Positions 10,500 through 22,800 of a stretch of 47,089 bases of DNA are shown piece by piece. Made by a program: the position numbers and the translations under genes. Each line of letters starts with the position of its first letter. The stretch's first letter is position 1. Source of the stretch: Podaxis mareebaensis (Eukaryota; Basidiomycota; Agaricomycetes; Agaricales; Agaricaceae); the NCBI GenBank assembly GCA_018524725.1, contig JAEUWP010000186.1:1-47089 (forward strand). The letters are read 5' to 3'. The notes under the pieces were generated by a model that made no database searches, was not told the DNA's origin, and saw only the letters and a list, made by a program, of their open reading frames with translations.

Positions 10500-12468
10500 T
10501 CATGTTCGAATCAAAGCAAGTACAATTAATACGATATCCATCCCAACGAGGAAACCAGCTCCCCCAGAGACCGCTTTTTCCAGAATTCCGCGCCGCGAAT
10601 CCACCCCGCTCCCCGGAGCTGCTGCCGCTTCTGCTCTCTCCATGGCCTCAAGTTCATATGCATCATGTTCAACGCCTCCCATCAACGATGCAAAGACGGT
10701 CCTCAGAAAATGTGACCCATCTAGACCCCCAATTGGCACGAGGTTGAACAAGAAGAGCGACAAGTTAACCATCACCATATACCTGAGATGTATTCATAAA
10801 CGAACATAGTGAAGCCTGAAAGTGAACTCACTCCCAGAAAACGCTCGCCCACGATGGTAGGCTAACTGGAAGGATAGAAAAGCGCGGGAGCCATTTCCCA
10901 ACCACGACTACAAAGAGAGTGATGAGTTCGTATACATGACCAAAACGTTAGTTACCTTCGTCCCAGATTTCCCTACGAGGTCCGCTCCAAAGCACCACCT
11001 TCTCAAGCTGTTCATTATATTCCTTCACAGTCAACCGCAGCAGTGCCTCCTTCTCTGATGGACGAAGGCAAAGATACCCGTCCCTGCAACCGGCCTCTAA
11101 TGAACACCTCAGAGTGGTGTTGAGGGACGTGAGGATGGGCACCGGGTCCAAGCATCCAATCTCGTTTGGAATCGTGTCGGCAACAAAACATGACAGCGAA
11201 GTAGGGAGATCTTCGTCAGGCAGACAGCATTCCTTTGACGAAGAACCTACAGGTGATGTTTTAGTACGGGCTGTCGTCTCATTTAAGAAACAAGCATACC
11301 AAACTCCTTTGCGTCTACGCACCAACCAAGATTCATTTCGTCGTTCTGCGGAGACTGGAGAAATGAACCCCAGGGGTCGGGGTCCACGACAGAGGAAGCC
11401 ATCGACTGGTCATTGAGCTTGGTAACCACCGTACCGGGTGCTAGGTACCCAGCTAAGGGTGAAGTCTGGATCCCACAGCGTGAGTAAATAATTCAATCCG
11501 AAGGGAGAGCGCCATGCACGTCTTCAACAGAAACAATAACTCGACCTAGCGAACTAACGTCCTTGTATCCCAAAATCGTGAAGAAGATCCCAGCGCCAAC
11601 GTAGCCAGAAAAGATCCAGGAACAGCAGAAGATTAGATTATGGAACGGGCCAGCAGCGATTACACGGGACTTGGCAGAGGGTCGAAGGGTATCGAAAGTG
11701 GAGCTTGCGAATGAGACGAAAGCAGAGGGTATACAGACAGTGAGGGATGCTCCCGACGACAGGATGGGTATGCTGTACCTAATTCAGCCATGTTCAGCCT
11801 GATGGTGTGCTAGGAGGCGGTACCTCTTACAGTGCGCCAGCAATCGCATGTCCCAGCTCGTGGACGACCTGACTTAGAAACAAGACGACTAGGATGACTG
11901 GAATGTGGTTTAATGGGACAGTGACCCCTGGTAGCTATATCCAATCACTCAGTAGAACAAAATACTGGTAGAAATGAGCAACACCCACAATCGGCGTTAT
12001 CGGGCTCTCCAGTGTGAGTTCTTCATACGGTGAACTCATAGACAAGCTTGCCCTCTTCATCAACTTCCCAGACGTCTCCGACTCTTTCGCAACTTTATGG
12101 ATAGAAGACGGCATAAGTGTCCACATCGTCCAAATCAAGAGCCCAAATGCTGCTGCCATCCCAATCAACCCAGAGATATATCCAAGGGTGTAAAACCTCG
12201 TCAACCACGCCCGTAGCCATAACACATTCCTTCGCTTCAGCCGATTGAGGAGTTTATCATGCGCTATGTTCCACCGTGAAGTTGCTATTCGAGCCTGGAG
12301 AAACCGGATGGTCACATGATAATCGGAAGACGTTCCAGCTTGATGTTGGGGACTGTATCTATGGGACGGGAGTATTGGTTCGTAGTCCTTTGGTCCTAAA
12401 ATTCGTTGTAATGTGTGGACGATCAGCCAGAAGGCGGAGACGCTGCATGCGAAGAAAGCGAAGGACAT
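10500..12468 (-). CDS. Site-2 protease (S2P/MBTPS2 family intramembrane metalloprotease)
   Basis: S2P cleaves membrane-anchored transcription factors such as SREBP inside the membrane; in fungi it serves sterol and hypoxia responses. The start is ATG at 12468, MSFAFFACSVSAFWLIVHTL, an N-terminal transmembrane helix. Another hydrophobic stretch is LGYISGLIGMAAAFGLLIW. The zinc site is VVHELGHA near 11848-11862, followed by GPFHNLIF, and the third ligand motif NLVPIGGLDG lies near 10717-10750. A Cys-rich luminal region (SSKECCLP, CSLEAGCRDGYLC) lies between. An apparent TAG after SDWI is intronic: splicing 11988-11935 joins TPI to LPGVTVPLNHIP in frame. Further introns occur (e.g. after IAGAL). 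The protein ends VLIVLALIRT. The internal exon map in the middle third is approximate. Confidence 0.9.
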
Positions 12469-12869
12469 GAGGTAAGTAGACCGATAGAGCAGCGTGAGAG
12501 CGTCGAGTATTTGTGCTAAATTGTCACCCCAATGTCCGACTCGTTTGCAGACCTCTGGAACTCCTCTATCCCTCAGAAGGAAGCACAAACACTCCCATCT
12601 TTATCACAGCAACTAGGGCAGGACCTTTTCAATGTTTTCTCCTCCGCATCAACATCCTGCATTATCCACCGCAGTGCGGTCCTCACCCTCCATGCGTTTT
12701 TTTCACGTTCCTCCACTTTCCTCCATCGTGACCGGTCGAAGTAGTCCCTTTCCCGCTCTTTTCTCGTTGAGCTCCATCGAACTCACGAGTCACAATGTAA
12801 AATCTAATGACCCCCTTTAATACGAATCTTTGTTTTATCTTAATAAGTAACCAAATGTGATATAATAGA
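12469..12869. other. Upstream region of site-2 protease gene, no other gene seen
   Basis: About 400 bp from the S2P start codon to the first direct repeat. It should contain the S2P promoter and 5' leader. Short ORFs exist but none resembles a protein family. Confidence 0.4.
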
Positions 12870-13070
12870 TAGCCTTGTTGACAGCTCAGTACTCAGTGAC
12901 CAAGCGAAGAAAGTCCACGGGGAAGAACGCGAGAGGCCGCAGTAAGCGAAAGAAGAACATGGAGTGATATTCCTTAGTCCGTGTTAAGCAGATAGTCGAG
13001 TAATGTACTTAATACCAGAGGTAGTAATGGTTTAAGCACCTTGAACTAAAAAGATTAAAACAAACGCACG
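12870..13070. repeat. Direct repeat copy 1: orphan 3' end of FunK1 plus terminator region
   Basis: Matches 17572-17768 in the same orientation: TAGCCTTGT, then GACCAAGCGAAGAAAGTCC, the basic C-terminal coding tail, a stop (TGA here, TAA in the other copy), the downstream AGTCGAGTAATGTACTTAA stretch and AAACAAACGCACGCCTA. The last few bases are also the final codons of the neighbouring MetRS gene in copy 2. This is therefore a scrap of a FunK1-MetRS intergenic junction placed in front of the right arm of the inverted duplication. A few indels and substitutions separate the copies. Confidence 0.9.
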
Positions 13071-15244
13071 CCTATGAACACGGATAGGGTACGCTTAATC
13101 TGGTCCTTGCTCATTGACTGAGGTTGACTGGGTCCCCTCCCAGATCAATAAATTGCACCGTGATGAAGTCGAGAGCCACTTGCAGTTTGCTGGATTCCTC
13201 GTATTCCACGGCCCGCTCAAGACTGACGTTGTGGAAGCTCTCAAGATGTTGGCAGACTCCTCCCATCGAGTACGTCCTTGCATGTTGTTAATTTCACCAT
13301 CAACTGAACAAATATAGTGCGTTATGATTACAGGCGACAACCCCCTTACTGCTGTCCATGTCGCACGCGATGTCGAGGTCGTGGATCGGGACGTCCTGAT
13401 TCTCGATTTGAAAGAGAATCCGAAACATGAAGGAGGCAGGAATACCACATAAGCTCTAGCTTCTCGGGAACTGGCACTGATGAACGACCTTCATCTTAGA
13501 CCTAGTATGGCGCACCGTCGACGAGAGCAAGATTATCCCTGTGGATCCCCAAGAGCCTTTGGATGCTTCCCTACTTGGTGAAGACGATATTTGCGTGACT
13601 GGTGCTGCCATGAAACAACTCGAGAACAAACCGAGTTGGAATGGTCTCGTTCAGAGTACTTGGGTCTATGCGCGTGTGTCACCTTCGCAGAAGGAACACA
13701 TTCTTACGACTCAAGGCACTCGGATACATCACACTCACGGCTGGTGATGGTACCAACGACGTCGGCGCTCTCAAACAGGCCCATATTGGCGTGGCTTTGT
13801 TGGATGGAACACCGGAGGACTTGCAGAAGATTGCCGAACGCCAGAAGCTCGAGCGCATCAAGAAGGTGTATGAGAGTCAGCTCAAAATTTCAGCACGATT
13901 CAATCAACCACCACCTCCCGTTCCTCCTGCCATTGCTCATCTTGTGCCTGATGCTGTCAAAGCTCAACAACAAGCTGCTGTGGATCAGCAGGCTGCTCGT
14001 CAACGCAATCCTTTAGAGAAGGTAAGACGTCTTCTTTTGCGACCACCTACACTCTCATTGACCTTCGCTCCCCATAGTTTGATCTGGCATCAATAACTGA
14101 TAAGCTGGCGGGGAGGGAGAAGATGGTGTCCCAAAGATCAAACTTGGAGATGCCTCTTGTGCTGCGCCATTCACCTCAAAGCTGTCGCACGTTTCAGCCA
14201 GTAAGCTCATTCCTTTCAGGATTTTAAAGGGAATGCTGACCGTGACTTTTCAGTCACGCATATCATTCGTCAGGGACGTTGTACACTCGTCGCCACGATC
14301 CAGATGTACAAGATTTTGGCCTTGAACTGCTTGATCACAGCCTACAGTCTCAGTGTTCAATATTTGGATGGTATCAAGTTTGGTGATTACCAAGTCACAG
14401 TCAACGGCATGTTGATGTCCGTCTGTTTTCTATGCATCTCTCGTGCAAAGGTTTGTAAATGTTCGTTGGGTCATATCTTTCAGTTGCCTTATCGTTCTAC
14501 CACAGCCGGTCGAAAAGCTCTCCCGAGAACGTCCCTTGGGTAACATTTTTAACTTCTACGTCCTTCTTTCTGTCCTCCTGCAATTTGCGTTACACATCTT
14601 GTTATTGGTATACATCACAAATCTCACACGCTTGTATGAAGAGTAAGTTGATGATTCACTCTTGAAAGTGTATCTCTGCTAATTTGTGGAATAGGCGAGG
14701 TCCGGTTGACTTGGAAGCCAAATTCGAGCCTAACTTGTTAAATACTGCGATTTACCTTCTCGGCCTCTCCCAGCAAGTGTCGACGTTTGCCATCAACTTC
14801 CAGGTTTGTATTGATGTTTCCTCCCCTCGAGACTATACGTTACTTATAACGTTCCTTGTGGGGCCGACCGTTCCGTGAAGGTATTCGCGAGAATTCCGCA
14901 TTATGGTGGGGTCTGGTTGGCGCAAGTACTGTTGCATTTTCTGGAGCCACAGATTTCATGCCCGAGCTGAACCGCTGGCTCCAGATCGTCGAGATGGCCG
15001 ATTCGGTGGGTTTCGATGTATGTTCAATCTCTGCATAGTTCTAACCGTCTACTTGCAGTTCAAAATTCGGCTAACTGTAACTATGGTCCTCGATATGGTT
15101 GGTTGTTGGATCATTGAGAAAGTTTGCAAGTACCTCTTTGCCGATCTTGAGCCTAAGCCCATGATTACCAGAGGTCGTGAGAGACGGGAGGAGCGAAGAT
15201 TGGAGGAAGCTGCAGCGAAAGGGGGTGTTGATAAATCACAGTAG
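13071..15244 (+). pseudogene. P5A-ATPase, 5'-truncated and frameshifted duplicate
   Basis: Right-arm copy of the 3' part of the gene at 4984-9531. It starts mid-exon at CCTATGAACACGG, so the promoter, the N-terminal helices and the DKTGT phosphorylation site are absent. [16 protein letters not shown] and the [11 protein letters not shown] hinge remain. Two nucleotides are missing in the [10 protein letters not shown] segment (near 13707), and four are missing in the [10 protein letters not shown] segment (near 14111). Each shifts the frame, so the product would be out of frame even if transcribed. The C-terminal membrane exons are still readable, and the same stop codon ends the copy at 15244. 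No promoter precedes it, only the orphan FunK1 tail. Confidence 0.92.
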
Positions 15245-16767
15245 ATTATGACCTAGTTCCTCGATTATTTACTCTATTTACACCTTCCTGCAGCTTTCAA
15301 ACCAAGAATCGACTAGGATCAATGACGTCATTTTCGTTCGATGTCTTGGACCTCCTACCAGTGTATACTGAAACATAAAAAAACCAAGGATCGAAGTAGT
15401 ATGTTGAGGACATCTCCCAACATGCAGGTGAGTTGGCACCACAAGCGCAATCGAAACGCGATCCCCTGAAGCCATCTCGTAGCCAATGCAGCGCGGGCTC
15501 ATGACGCATACCAGGTGGAAACGCAAAACCATTGGATTGGTCCAATGCCGCTCAACGAATTTATGAGCGATTTTCTCAGTGTTACCCCAGACAACCCGCT
15601 CCCGACGATCCCCGAGGGGGGAAACATGTTCCGTGATATTCCATCTGACATGGATGAGGAATCCATGTACAAGCCCCTGGTAAGTCACCGTACTCTTGAT
15701 CACAGCCCGCCGCCGCCAATCTAGTTTAGATCTCTGCCTTAAATGAGCTCAAGATTTCAAGTCTCCGCTTCGAGGGCACGAGCATAGACCCAGACCCCCA
15801 CTCCTCTCCCGACAAGAACTGGAGGCCTGACATAGCCACTTATGATGCCACATTCTCCCCAGGTGACCACTCCCGGCTATCGTTTTACGACTTATTGCTT
15901 CCATTCGAACTCAAGAAGGGTAACCATGATCCTTTCAAAGACCCCCTGCGCCCAACCCACCTATTGCCAACCCTCCACAGGAAGTGATTAGGCAACTCCA
16001 CTTCGAGAGTGATCTTGCTGAGCACAGGAAAACAAGGGGACAGATTGCAGCCATCTTGAGTGAGATGCTCGGGTGCCATTTCAGGACACATGCGTTTTCC
16101 ACTTTCATGGATGGGCAGATTGCTCGCTTCTTCCATGTGGATTGGTCTGGCATCCTCGTCTCATGCCCATTCAACTATCGTGAAGATCCCCGACCTCTTG
16201 TGCTTTTCTTGTCCATGTTTGGCTCCATGACAATGAAAGAACGTGGCATTGACACCACAGTGCATGACATTTCTCCTGAACGAAGGTTACATCTGCCAAG
16301 AGAAGAGCGCGTCAATTTCCCAAGGAGTGGAACAAGGACCAGTCCGGAGTTAAAGCTTGAGGTCCCTGACCATTCTGAGGTCTATGTGAAAGGGATGCCA
16401 GCCGATACAGAGGCTCTCATTGGCCGTGGTAGACGTGTTTTCAAGGTTTGGTCACCTGCTCGCAAGAGGACTTTCGTACTAAAGGATGGCTGGCGGGAGG
16501 ATTTCTCCGGTGCACTGAAGGAACAGGATGTCATTAGGGAGCTGAGGGATAAGAGTGTACCGCATGTTCCAGAATTTCAGGGTGGTGGTGACATTGAGGG
16601 GGCCTACCACCGGACAATCAGTCAGGATTATACCGAGAAACCTTGGAGGGTGGGCCCAGCAGTCAAGCTTGTTTGCCGCCAGCATTATCGATTCCTCGAA
16701 GAACCCACAGGGAGATCACTTGAGGAGTTCGAGCGGCCACAGGAGCTTGTTAAGGTCCTTCGTGATG
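13071..16767. repeat. Right arm of inverted segmental duplication
   Basis: Reverse-orientation partner of 3463-7168, colinear through exons and introns. It begins inside a P5A-ATPase exon and the homology ends inside FunK1 exon 3, beyond which FunK1 continues intact. At the inner join, copy 1 of the direct repeat runs CGCACGCCTA and the left arm runs GAGCCTATG, so the breakpoint shares GCCTA microhomology. Confidence 0.93.
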
Positions 16768-17663
16768 TCATCGAAAGTATGTATTTGCTTCCTCAGGCGC
16801 CTGGCTTCCACTGAGTTCTCAATGTTTTCAAATATAGCAATTGCTGAGGCCTGGAAGAAATGCCGAATTGTCCATTGCGATATCAGTATCTCCAACATTG
16901 TGGTCACCGAAGGGAGTGAGGGGGTCCTCATTGACTGGGAGTTCGCTATAAGGCTTGAGGAGACAACAGATCAGCCAGTTGAGGTGCTTCCAAGTCGCAC
17001 TGTCAGTAACTTTTCACTTCCTTGATGTATTCGTATGCTGACATCTTTCAGGGCACCTGGTACTTTATGTCATTTCCTCTTTTGAGCGGCATGAGGAAAG
17101 GACATACCGTCCATGATGACATAGAATCCGTCTTTTGGATTCTCCTCTACATCCTCTTGAACAACTTCAAATGTAATTTGGTACCAGGGGACTACCATGT
17201 GCTCGCTCTCGCATATGGGGAAACATATATGGGCGGTGGTGGCTGCGAAGCAGGAGGTGTCACGAAATCATATCTTGTGACTTACCACAAGCCCATCGTT
17301 TTTGAAGGCAACACTCCCCTTACGGACTTGGTGGGGGAGTTCAGGGAAAAGGTCGAGGAGTACCATGCTTGGTTTTCCAGGTTTACGCGTAACAAGGTTG
17401 GGCCTGAACCTCCGGAGAGCATCCTAGAGCCCCAACAGATCCAGACAATCTTCTCGACAGTTCTTAACCGTCCAAACGAGGAGTGGTCAAATGAACGGTT
17501 CAACAAGCCTTTGCCGCTCGATGAGGCCCTCATCAACTTTCATAAAGGTTCTATCAGCGGGCGGTCTGCAGGTAGCCTTGTCGGTAACTCAGGGACCAAG
17601 CGAAGAAAGTCCACGGGGAAGTCTACGAGAAGCCGCAGTGAGCGAAAGAAGAACATGGAGTAA
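15545..17663 (+). CDS. FunK1 fungal-type protein kinase
   Basis: FunK1 kinases are an expanded, divergent kinase family of mushroom-forming fungi, mostly of unknown substrate. Five exons: 15545-15679, 15730-15919, 15985-16776, 16838-17001 and 17052-17663. The N-terminal part has YDLLLPFELKK and RFFHVDWSGILVSCPFNYRED. The ATP-binding half includes LIGRGRRVFKVWSPA and TFVLKDGW. The catalytic loop is VHCDISISNIV, replacing HRD-x4-N. The metal-binding DFG is DWE in LIDWEFAI. GTWYFMSFPLL and HDDIESVFWILLY are the activation-segment/αF landmarks. A basic tail (KRRKSTGKSTRSRSERKK) could be a nuclear signal. For intron 2, only the acceptor after ACAGGAAG keeps the frame; the earlier ACAG would hit a stop. 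It lies just downstream of the P5A pseudogene and converges on MetRS. Confidence 0.88.
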
Positions 17664-17768
17664 CGTTCCTTAATCTGTGTTAGGCAAATAGTCGAGTAAT
17701 GTACTTAACACCAGAGGTAGTAATGGTTTAAGCGTCTTGAACTAAAAGATCAAAACAAACGCACGCCT
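17572..17768. repeat. Direct repeat copy 2: FunK1 3' end, intergenic DNA and MetRS 3' end
   Basis: Same-orientation partner of 12870-13070. It spans the FunK1 C-terminal codons, stop and trailer and the last codons of the convergent MetRS gene. This copy is in its native context. Confidence 0.9.
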
Positions 17769-19726
17769 ACAACCTCACCTATGCCCTTCACCCTTTCCTC
17801 TGGTAGCGAACCACCTAGTGATTCAGCCGCATGCCACGTCCTCCCACTTCCTCTCTCTAATCCTAACGCGTCCAGCAACCTTTCGGCTGTGCTCGGTGTG
17901 AATGGTTGTAGGCAGATTCCCAGTATCCGTAGGGTCTCAATCGCAGTGGCATAACTCGCATAAACTAGTTCCGTCGGAGTTGATTTCTGCCAAGGTGCGA
18001 TATCCGTGAGGGTTTTGTTCGCCTGTGTAGCGTTTACCATCAGCAGGGAGGAACGAAGCACGAGCGATCAACGTACAACCCGCATCAGCTCGGTCAAATG
18101 TTGCAATGCCTCTGCAATCTCCAGTTTTTCCATCTCTTGCTTCACTTTCAACGGTGTCTCATATTGCAAATCCATTAGCTGAATTAGAGCTTTGCTGGAT
18201 TCGTCATCCTTCACCGCATAGTGTTTCCGAATATTCTTGAGCGAGAGATGAGGAGCAGTGGCAGCACACGCGACAAGCTTTGGCGAAGTGACGCGGAGAA
18301 AGTAGTTGCCGAGCATTGACTGGATTTCACGACTGTATTTCTCGAGTTGAGGTTTCGACCAATCTATTATTAAGCTCTTCATGAGAATATGTCATAGTGT
18401 AGATAAAAGGGAACAAACTTGCCGACGTCAGCACGCCAACGACCGCCCACGCGAGCCAGGTACCACCTAACAATATCAACACCATGTTCGTTGATAGCAT
18501 CGATGGGATTGACAACGTTGCCGATACTCTTGGACATTTTCTTCTGGTCAACTGTCCAGTGAGCGTGCGCAAGAATCTGACGAGAAAGGGGGAGTCCAAG
18601 AGCGATGAGCATAGCCGGGAGATAAATGGCATGGAACCTACGGCTCGAGCGTTAGACCGAACGCAACAGGGGAACCAGAATACTCACCTTAGAATATCTT
18701 TGCCGATGACCTGAAGATTCGGCGGCCAGGGTGCGGGAAAACCCGTCGCCCCAACAGCATCGGGGTACCCCACGCCAGAAAGGTACACCAAAAGGGCGTC
18801 AAACCACACATAAACTGTCTGCGATCGATCTCCAGGTACCTGCACGCCCCAACTCAAACGTTCCCTCGGCCGTGAAATACTCAATTCCTCCAAACCCTCG
18901 CCCTCGTCGCCTTCTTCAACCGCGGCTCGCAGACTCCGAACAACGTCTGCATGGTATTGTGGGGGATAGATTGCATTAGGGTTGTTGAGGTAATGCTGGA
19001 GGAGCTGCTGGCGGAAGGCACCGAGGCGGAAGACATAGTTTTCTTCCTGATGCCACTCAACGACGGATCCGGTGGAAATTGCAACATGCGCGTCAGGGTT
19101 TTCAGGTGTAGGCGCGCGAGTAACTTGGAGTGGAGTATAGAAACATTCGTCGGTGATGGAGTACCATCCCGAGTAGGTAGTCTTATGAATAAGGCGCCTG
19201 GATTTGAGCGCGTTCCAAACGTGTTCAACGGCCTTGTGGTGCTTGGGATCTGATGTCCGTGAAAACGTAGTGGAACCAATATGGGCAGCCTCTGCCAGGG
19301 CCTGGGTACGGTCTCAGTAATTCGTAGGCTGTGTTTTATACATACATACCTTGAACCTCTGACTCAACTCATCGCAGAACTCGCGTGGAGGCTTGCCTGC
19401 GGCAGCGGCAGCCTTCTGGATCTTCAAACCATGTTCATCCGTGCCGGTAAGGTAATGCACGTGTTTGGTTGGGTAGGCTATGCCATTATAACGCGCGAAT
19501 ATATCACCTGTAACGAGAGAATGCAAATGACCGATGTGTGGTTCTGAGTGCAAGAATCGAGATGAGCTAACATTTCGGAGACGAACAGAGAACCTGGCAC
19601 ACCGGCATTAGGATAGAAAATGGGGGTAGTAACATAATACGGTTTCTTGTCAGCAATGTTATGAGATTTTCGAGAGAGTAACGCGAGAAGGTGGCGACAT
19701 CGCGCAGGACGGCGGGCAGCCCACAT
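17750..19726 (-). CDS. MSM1: Methionyl-tRNA synthetase, probably mitochondrial
   Basis: Class I synthetase that charges tRNA-Met. The ATG at 19726 gives MWAARRPARCRHLLALLSRKS, Arg-rich and free of acidic residues, as for a mitochondrial presequence. Then YYVTTPIFYPNA splices to EPHIGHLHSLVTGDIFARYNG, containing the HIGH signature (as HIGH in PHIGH), and HYLTGTDEHGLKIQKAA. QTVYVWFDALLVYLSG is in the catalytic core. KKMSKSIGNVVNPIDA (near 18520-18545) is the KMSKS loop. ENYFLRVTS-type and QPFTPSTAERLLDALG helices follow. Several GT-AG introns of about 50 nt interrupt it. The final codons lie inside the direct repeat at 17572-17768. Its start codon is only 103 bp from the NOP4-like stop. Cytosolic enzymes are longer and usually lack this presequence. 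Confidence 0.93.
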
Positions 19727-19828
19727 GCTCGTCCAGAGCGCGTTTGCAAAATCAAACGGAGTCTTCCGGCCATGACGAGGTGGCTGTGCTGAATGATCAT
19801 TAAGTTACATGCTACCTAACTTGCACAA

Positions 19829-22800
19829 CTATGTACCCTTTTTACTCTTCTTCCTCTCTTTGCGTTTTCTACCAATAAGGGATCCAATGGATTGTCCAAG
19901 TTTCGTCTTGGACTCTTTTTTCCCGGTTTCCGAGTTAGTACCTCCTGTTGAAAGTCTTCTCTTCTTTTTTGGTGACGGACTATCGGCCTTCTCTTTCTTT
20001 ACGGGAGATTCGCTTCGCGCCTTCCGTCTTTTGCGCTCAACAACACCATCGGCCTAAAGACGTGCGTCAATAAAAACAGCCAAATCCTGAAAGTGTAACT
20101 TCTCACCTTGGAACCCGCAACCTCAGTCTGCTTCGCATTCCTCCTCTGCACGACCTGTACATTCTCAATCGAGAATTCGACAATCAACGACGCCTTCCCT
20201 TTCTTGGCCGGCCCATTCTCGATTTCATCTCTAATCCTCTTTATCCTTGTATCATCCCTCTCCTTCACATCCTTCGCCTTTTCCGCCTTCAACAAGTCCT
20301 CCATCTCTTCTTTGTACCACTGCTCAAACAATGGCCCCACACCTGGATTGCAATTCGCCCATCTCAGAACGCGCAGAGCATCCGAGTATTTGTGCATTTC
20401 GATGAAGCCGTATCCTTTACTCCTGCCCTTACCCGTGATGGCGTCAACTCGGTCTTGTTGGCGCACAATCTTGGCTTGTTTTACCCCCGTAGCTCGACCA
20501 GTAAATCGTTTACGCTTTTTCGTGGGTCGGTCATCCTCGCCTTCTCCTTCAACAGGTGCAGCTGGAGGGTCTGCGAGCTCGTCGGGCGTCAATCCGTTCC
20601 TGTTACCTTCTTTGACTTCGGCTTCAAAGCTACGAACAGCATGCAATGCCAGTCGCTTGAGGACGCGCTCCGTCACGAACAATGGGATCTGTCGTACACT
20701 CAACCGCGTACGGGAGATGAACAAAGAAGGGTTGGACTTGAGCAATGCTCTACGCGCATTGTAAGAGTTTGTTCGCCGTTCGAGGTCAGCGGGTGTCAGA
20801 TTCTGAGCGAGAGGAGAATTCGGCAGAATAACTAGGTAGCTGACATCAGTTCAAAGCAAGGCGCTAGTAAGTCAGAGTTCCACCGACCTCCCTCTTTCAG
20901 CAGATACATATTCCGCTTGTCTGCTTTTTGACGAGCCTTCTCGCCCTCCTCCTTTAGCTTAGATGCCTGATCTCGGGTCACAGCCCTCACTACATCGAGT
21001 GTCCGACCATGCAATACTAAGCTTTGGGCTAAGCTTGAAGACGGATCCGGTGTTAGGATGGAAGGCAGAACGAATGGGTTTTTCTTGACAGGCTGGGGCA
21101 AATGAGACTGCAGAAAAATAGAATGAAATCAAGCGACATACAGCAGGTGCACTCCCCGTGGTTTCTTTCCGCAAAAGGTCACTTTGCTCGATGACCTTGT
21201 CGGCGTCCTCCTTGTTCCAGAAGCATGCAAAACCGGTTCCACGAGACCGACCCGTCTCCGGATCCATGGTGATTCGAGCATAACGAAGGGGTCCAAACGC
21301 GCGGAACAGAGTCCTTAATTCGTCCTCAGTTGCATTGAAAGGGACATTCCGAATGAATAAGGTCGTCCCAACCTCTGGCGGCGGGAGTTGCGGTTTGACA
21401 GGTTCCTCTCTATCATCCTCGTCAGACTCGTCACCCGAAGACGCGCTATGTTCATCTTCTTCCGTATGAACGCCAATATTTTCCTCCTCGTCCTCACTCT
21501 CCCCTTCATCCTCCTCGTCTTCATCCCCCTCATCGTCGCTACCCGCATCAGCCATCTCTATATCCTCTCCAGTCTGCTGTTCGATCTTTGCCTTTTCCTC
21601 TTCCCACTTGTCCTTGCTCAACGCCCAATCGACTGCAATAACACGTTCCGACGCCTTCTTTTCGTCCTCCTCTCCATCCTCCTCTCCACCACCCTCATCG
21701 TCAGCTCCAACATCTTCCTCCTTGATCTTCCCAGCCTCTTTCAACTTTTTTTCCAGCCGCTTCTGCTTCTTTTTCTTCTGCTTGTCCGACACTATCGCCT
21801 CAGCCGTCCCGGCGCGCACGAGTTTCCCATTACACCCTTCAATCGCTCTCTCGGCGTCCTTCTTACTCAACATCCACACAAAAGCAAAACCCTTTGCTCG
21901 CGTCTGTGGTTTCCCCTTCGCCACGCCCCCTTCATCTTCGCTTTTGACCTCACCTGCAGATACCTCTACAGTCGGAATGTGAATCTGGTAGATAGGCCCA
22001 TACGGAAGGAAGACGGCTCGTAGATCCTGCTCTGTGATATTAAACGGTAGATTACGAACGATGAGACGGCTGGCGTGACTTGGTGCGAGCACAGCAGGGG
22101 CCTTGGAATCTCCTTCGGTCGGTTTTATTTTGGATTTGATAGCGTTGGCGGGCTTGGCTAAATTCTCGAGCCGCTTTTTGAGTGTTACAGAGAGCAAAGA
22201 GCCTTTGAAAACGTGTGCATGGAGTTTGGTGACGGCGTTGTTCGCAGCGGCGGGTGTTGAGAATAGTACGTGTGCTAAAGGACGGATTGACTGAGGGAAT
22301 AGTATGAAAAAAAAAGAAGATGGCGTACCGACACTTGGGTCCTCCGTAGTGTCCTCCAATTTGTGCGGCCACTCGACCTTTTCTGCACCTTCATACTTGC
22401 GGACCTTTTTCCAAAGCTGTTTCGCATCGAGGGCCTGAGGCAGCCCTGATATAACGACTGTGCGGATAGCAACTGGATCATGACATGCTTTTGGCACTGG
22501 AACAGGTCGAGGCTTGGATTCCTTCTTCACAATACCTCCGGCCTCTTTATCTTTCGTCTTATGCTTTGACTATCATAAACAAATCCAGATCAGCACGGGA
22601 ACAGTCTGGGAGAACCCGTTCACGACACCTTGTGCTCAGCCCACTCGATTCTCAATTTCCTGCCAGCGAGAACGATGCCCTCTTTTGAAATTTTCTCGTA
22701 TGCAGACTCGGCATCCTCTTTGATAGAAAAGGAAACATATCCAACGCCCTTTGAGACACCTGTTCCATGTTCCGTAACCACGAATGCGGAGCGCACAGGA

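Noticed and set aside
11935..11990. Apparent stop codon inside the site-2 protease
   Set aside because: A GT-AG intron (11988-11935) removes it and restores TPI-LPGVTVPLNHIP in frame, so it is not a nonsense mutation.
20108..22023. Long plus-strand ORFs of about 210-218 codons
   Set aside because: They are antisense shadows of the acidic and basic low-complexity parts of the NOP4-like gene, which has clear RRM motifs on the minus strand.
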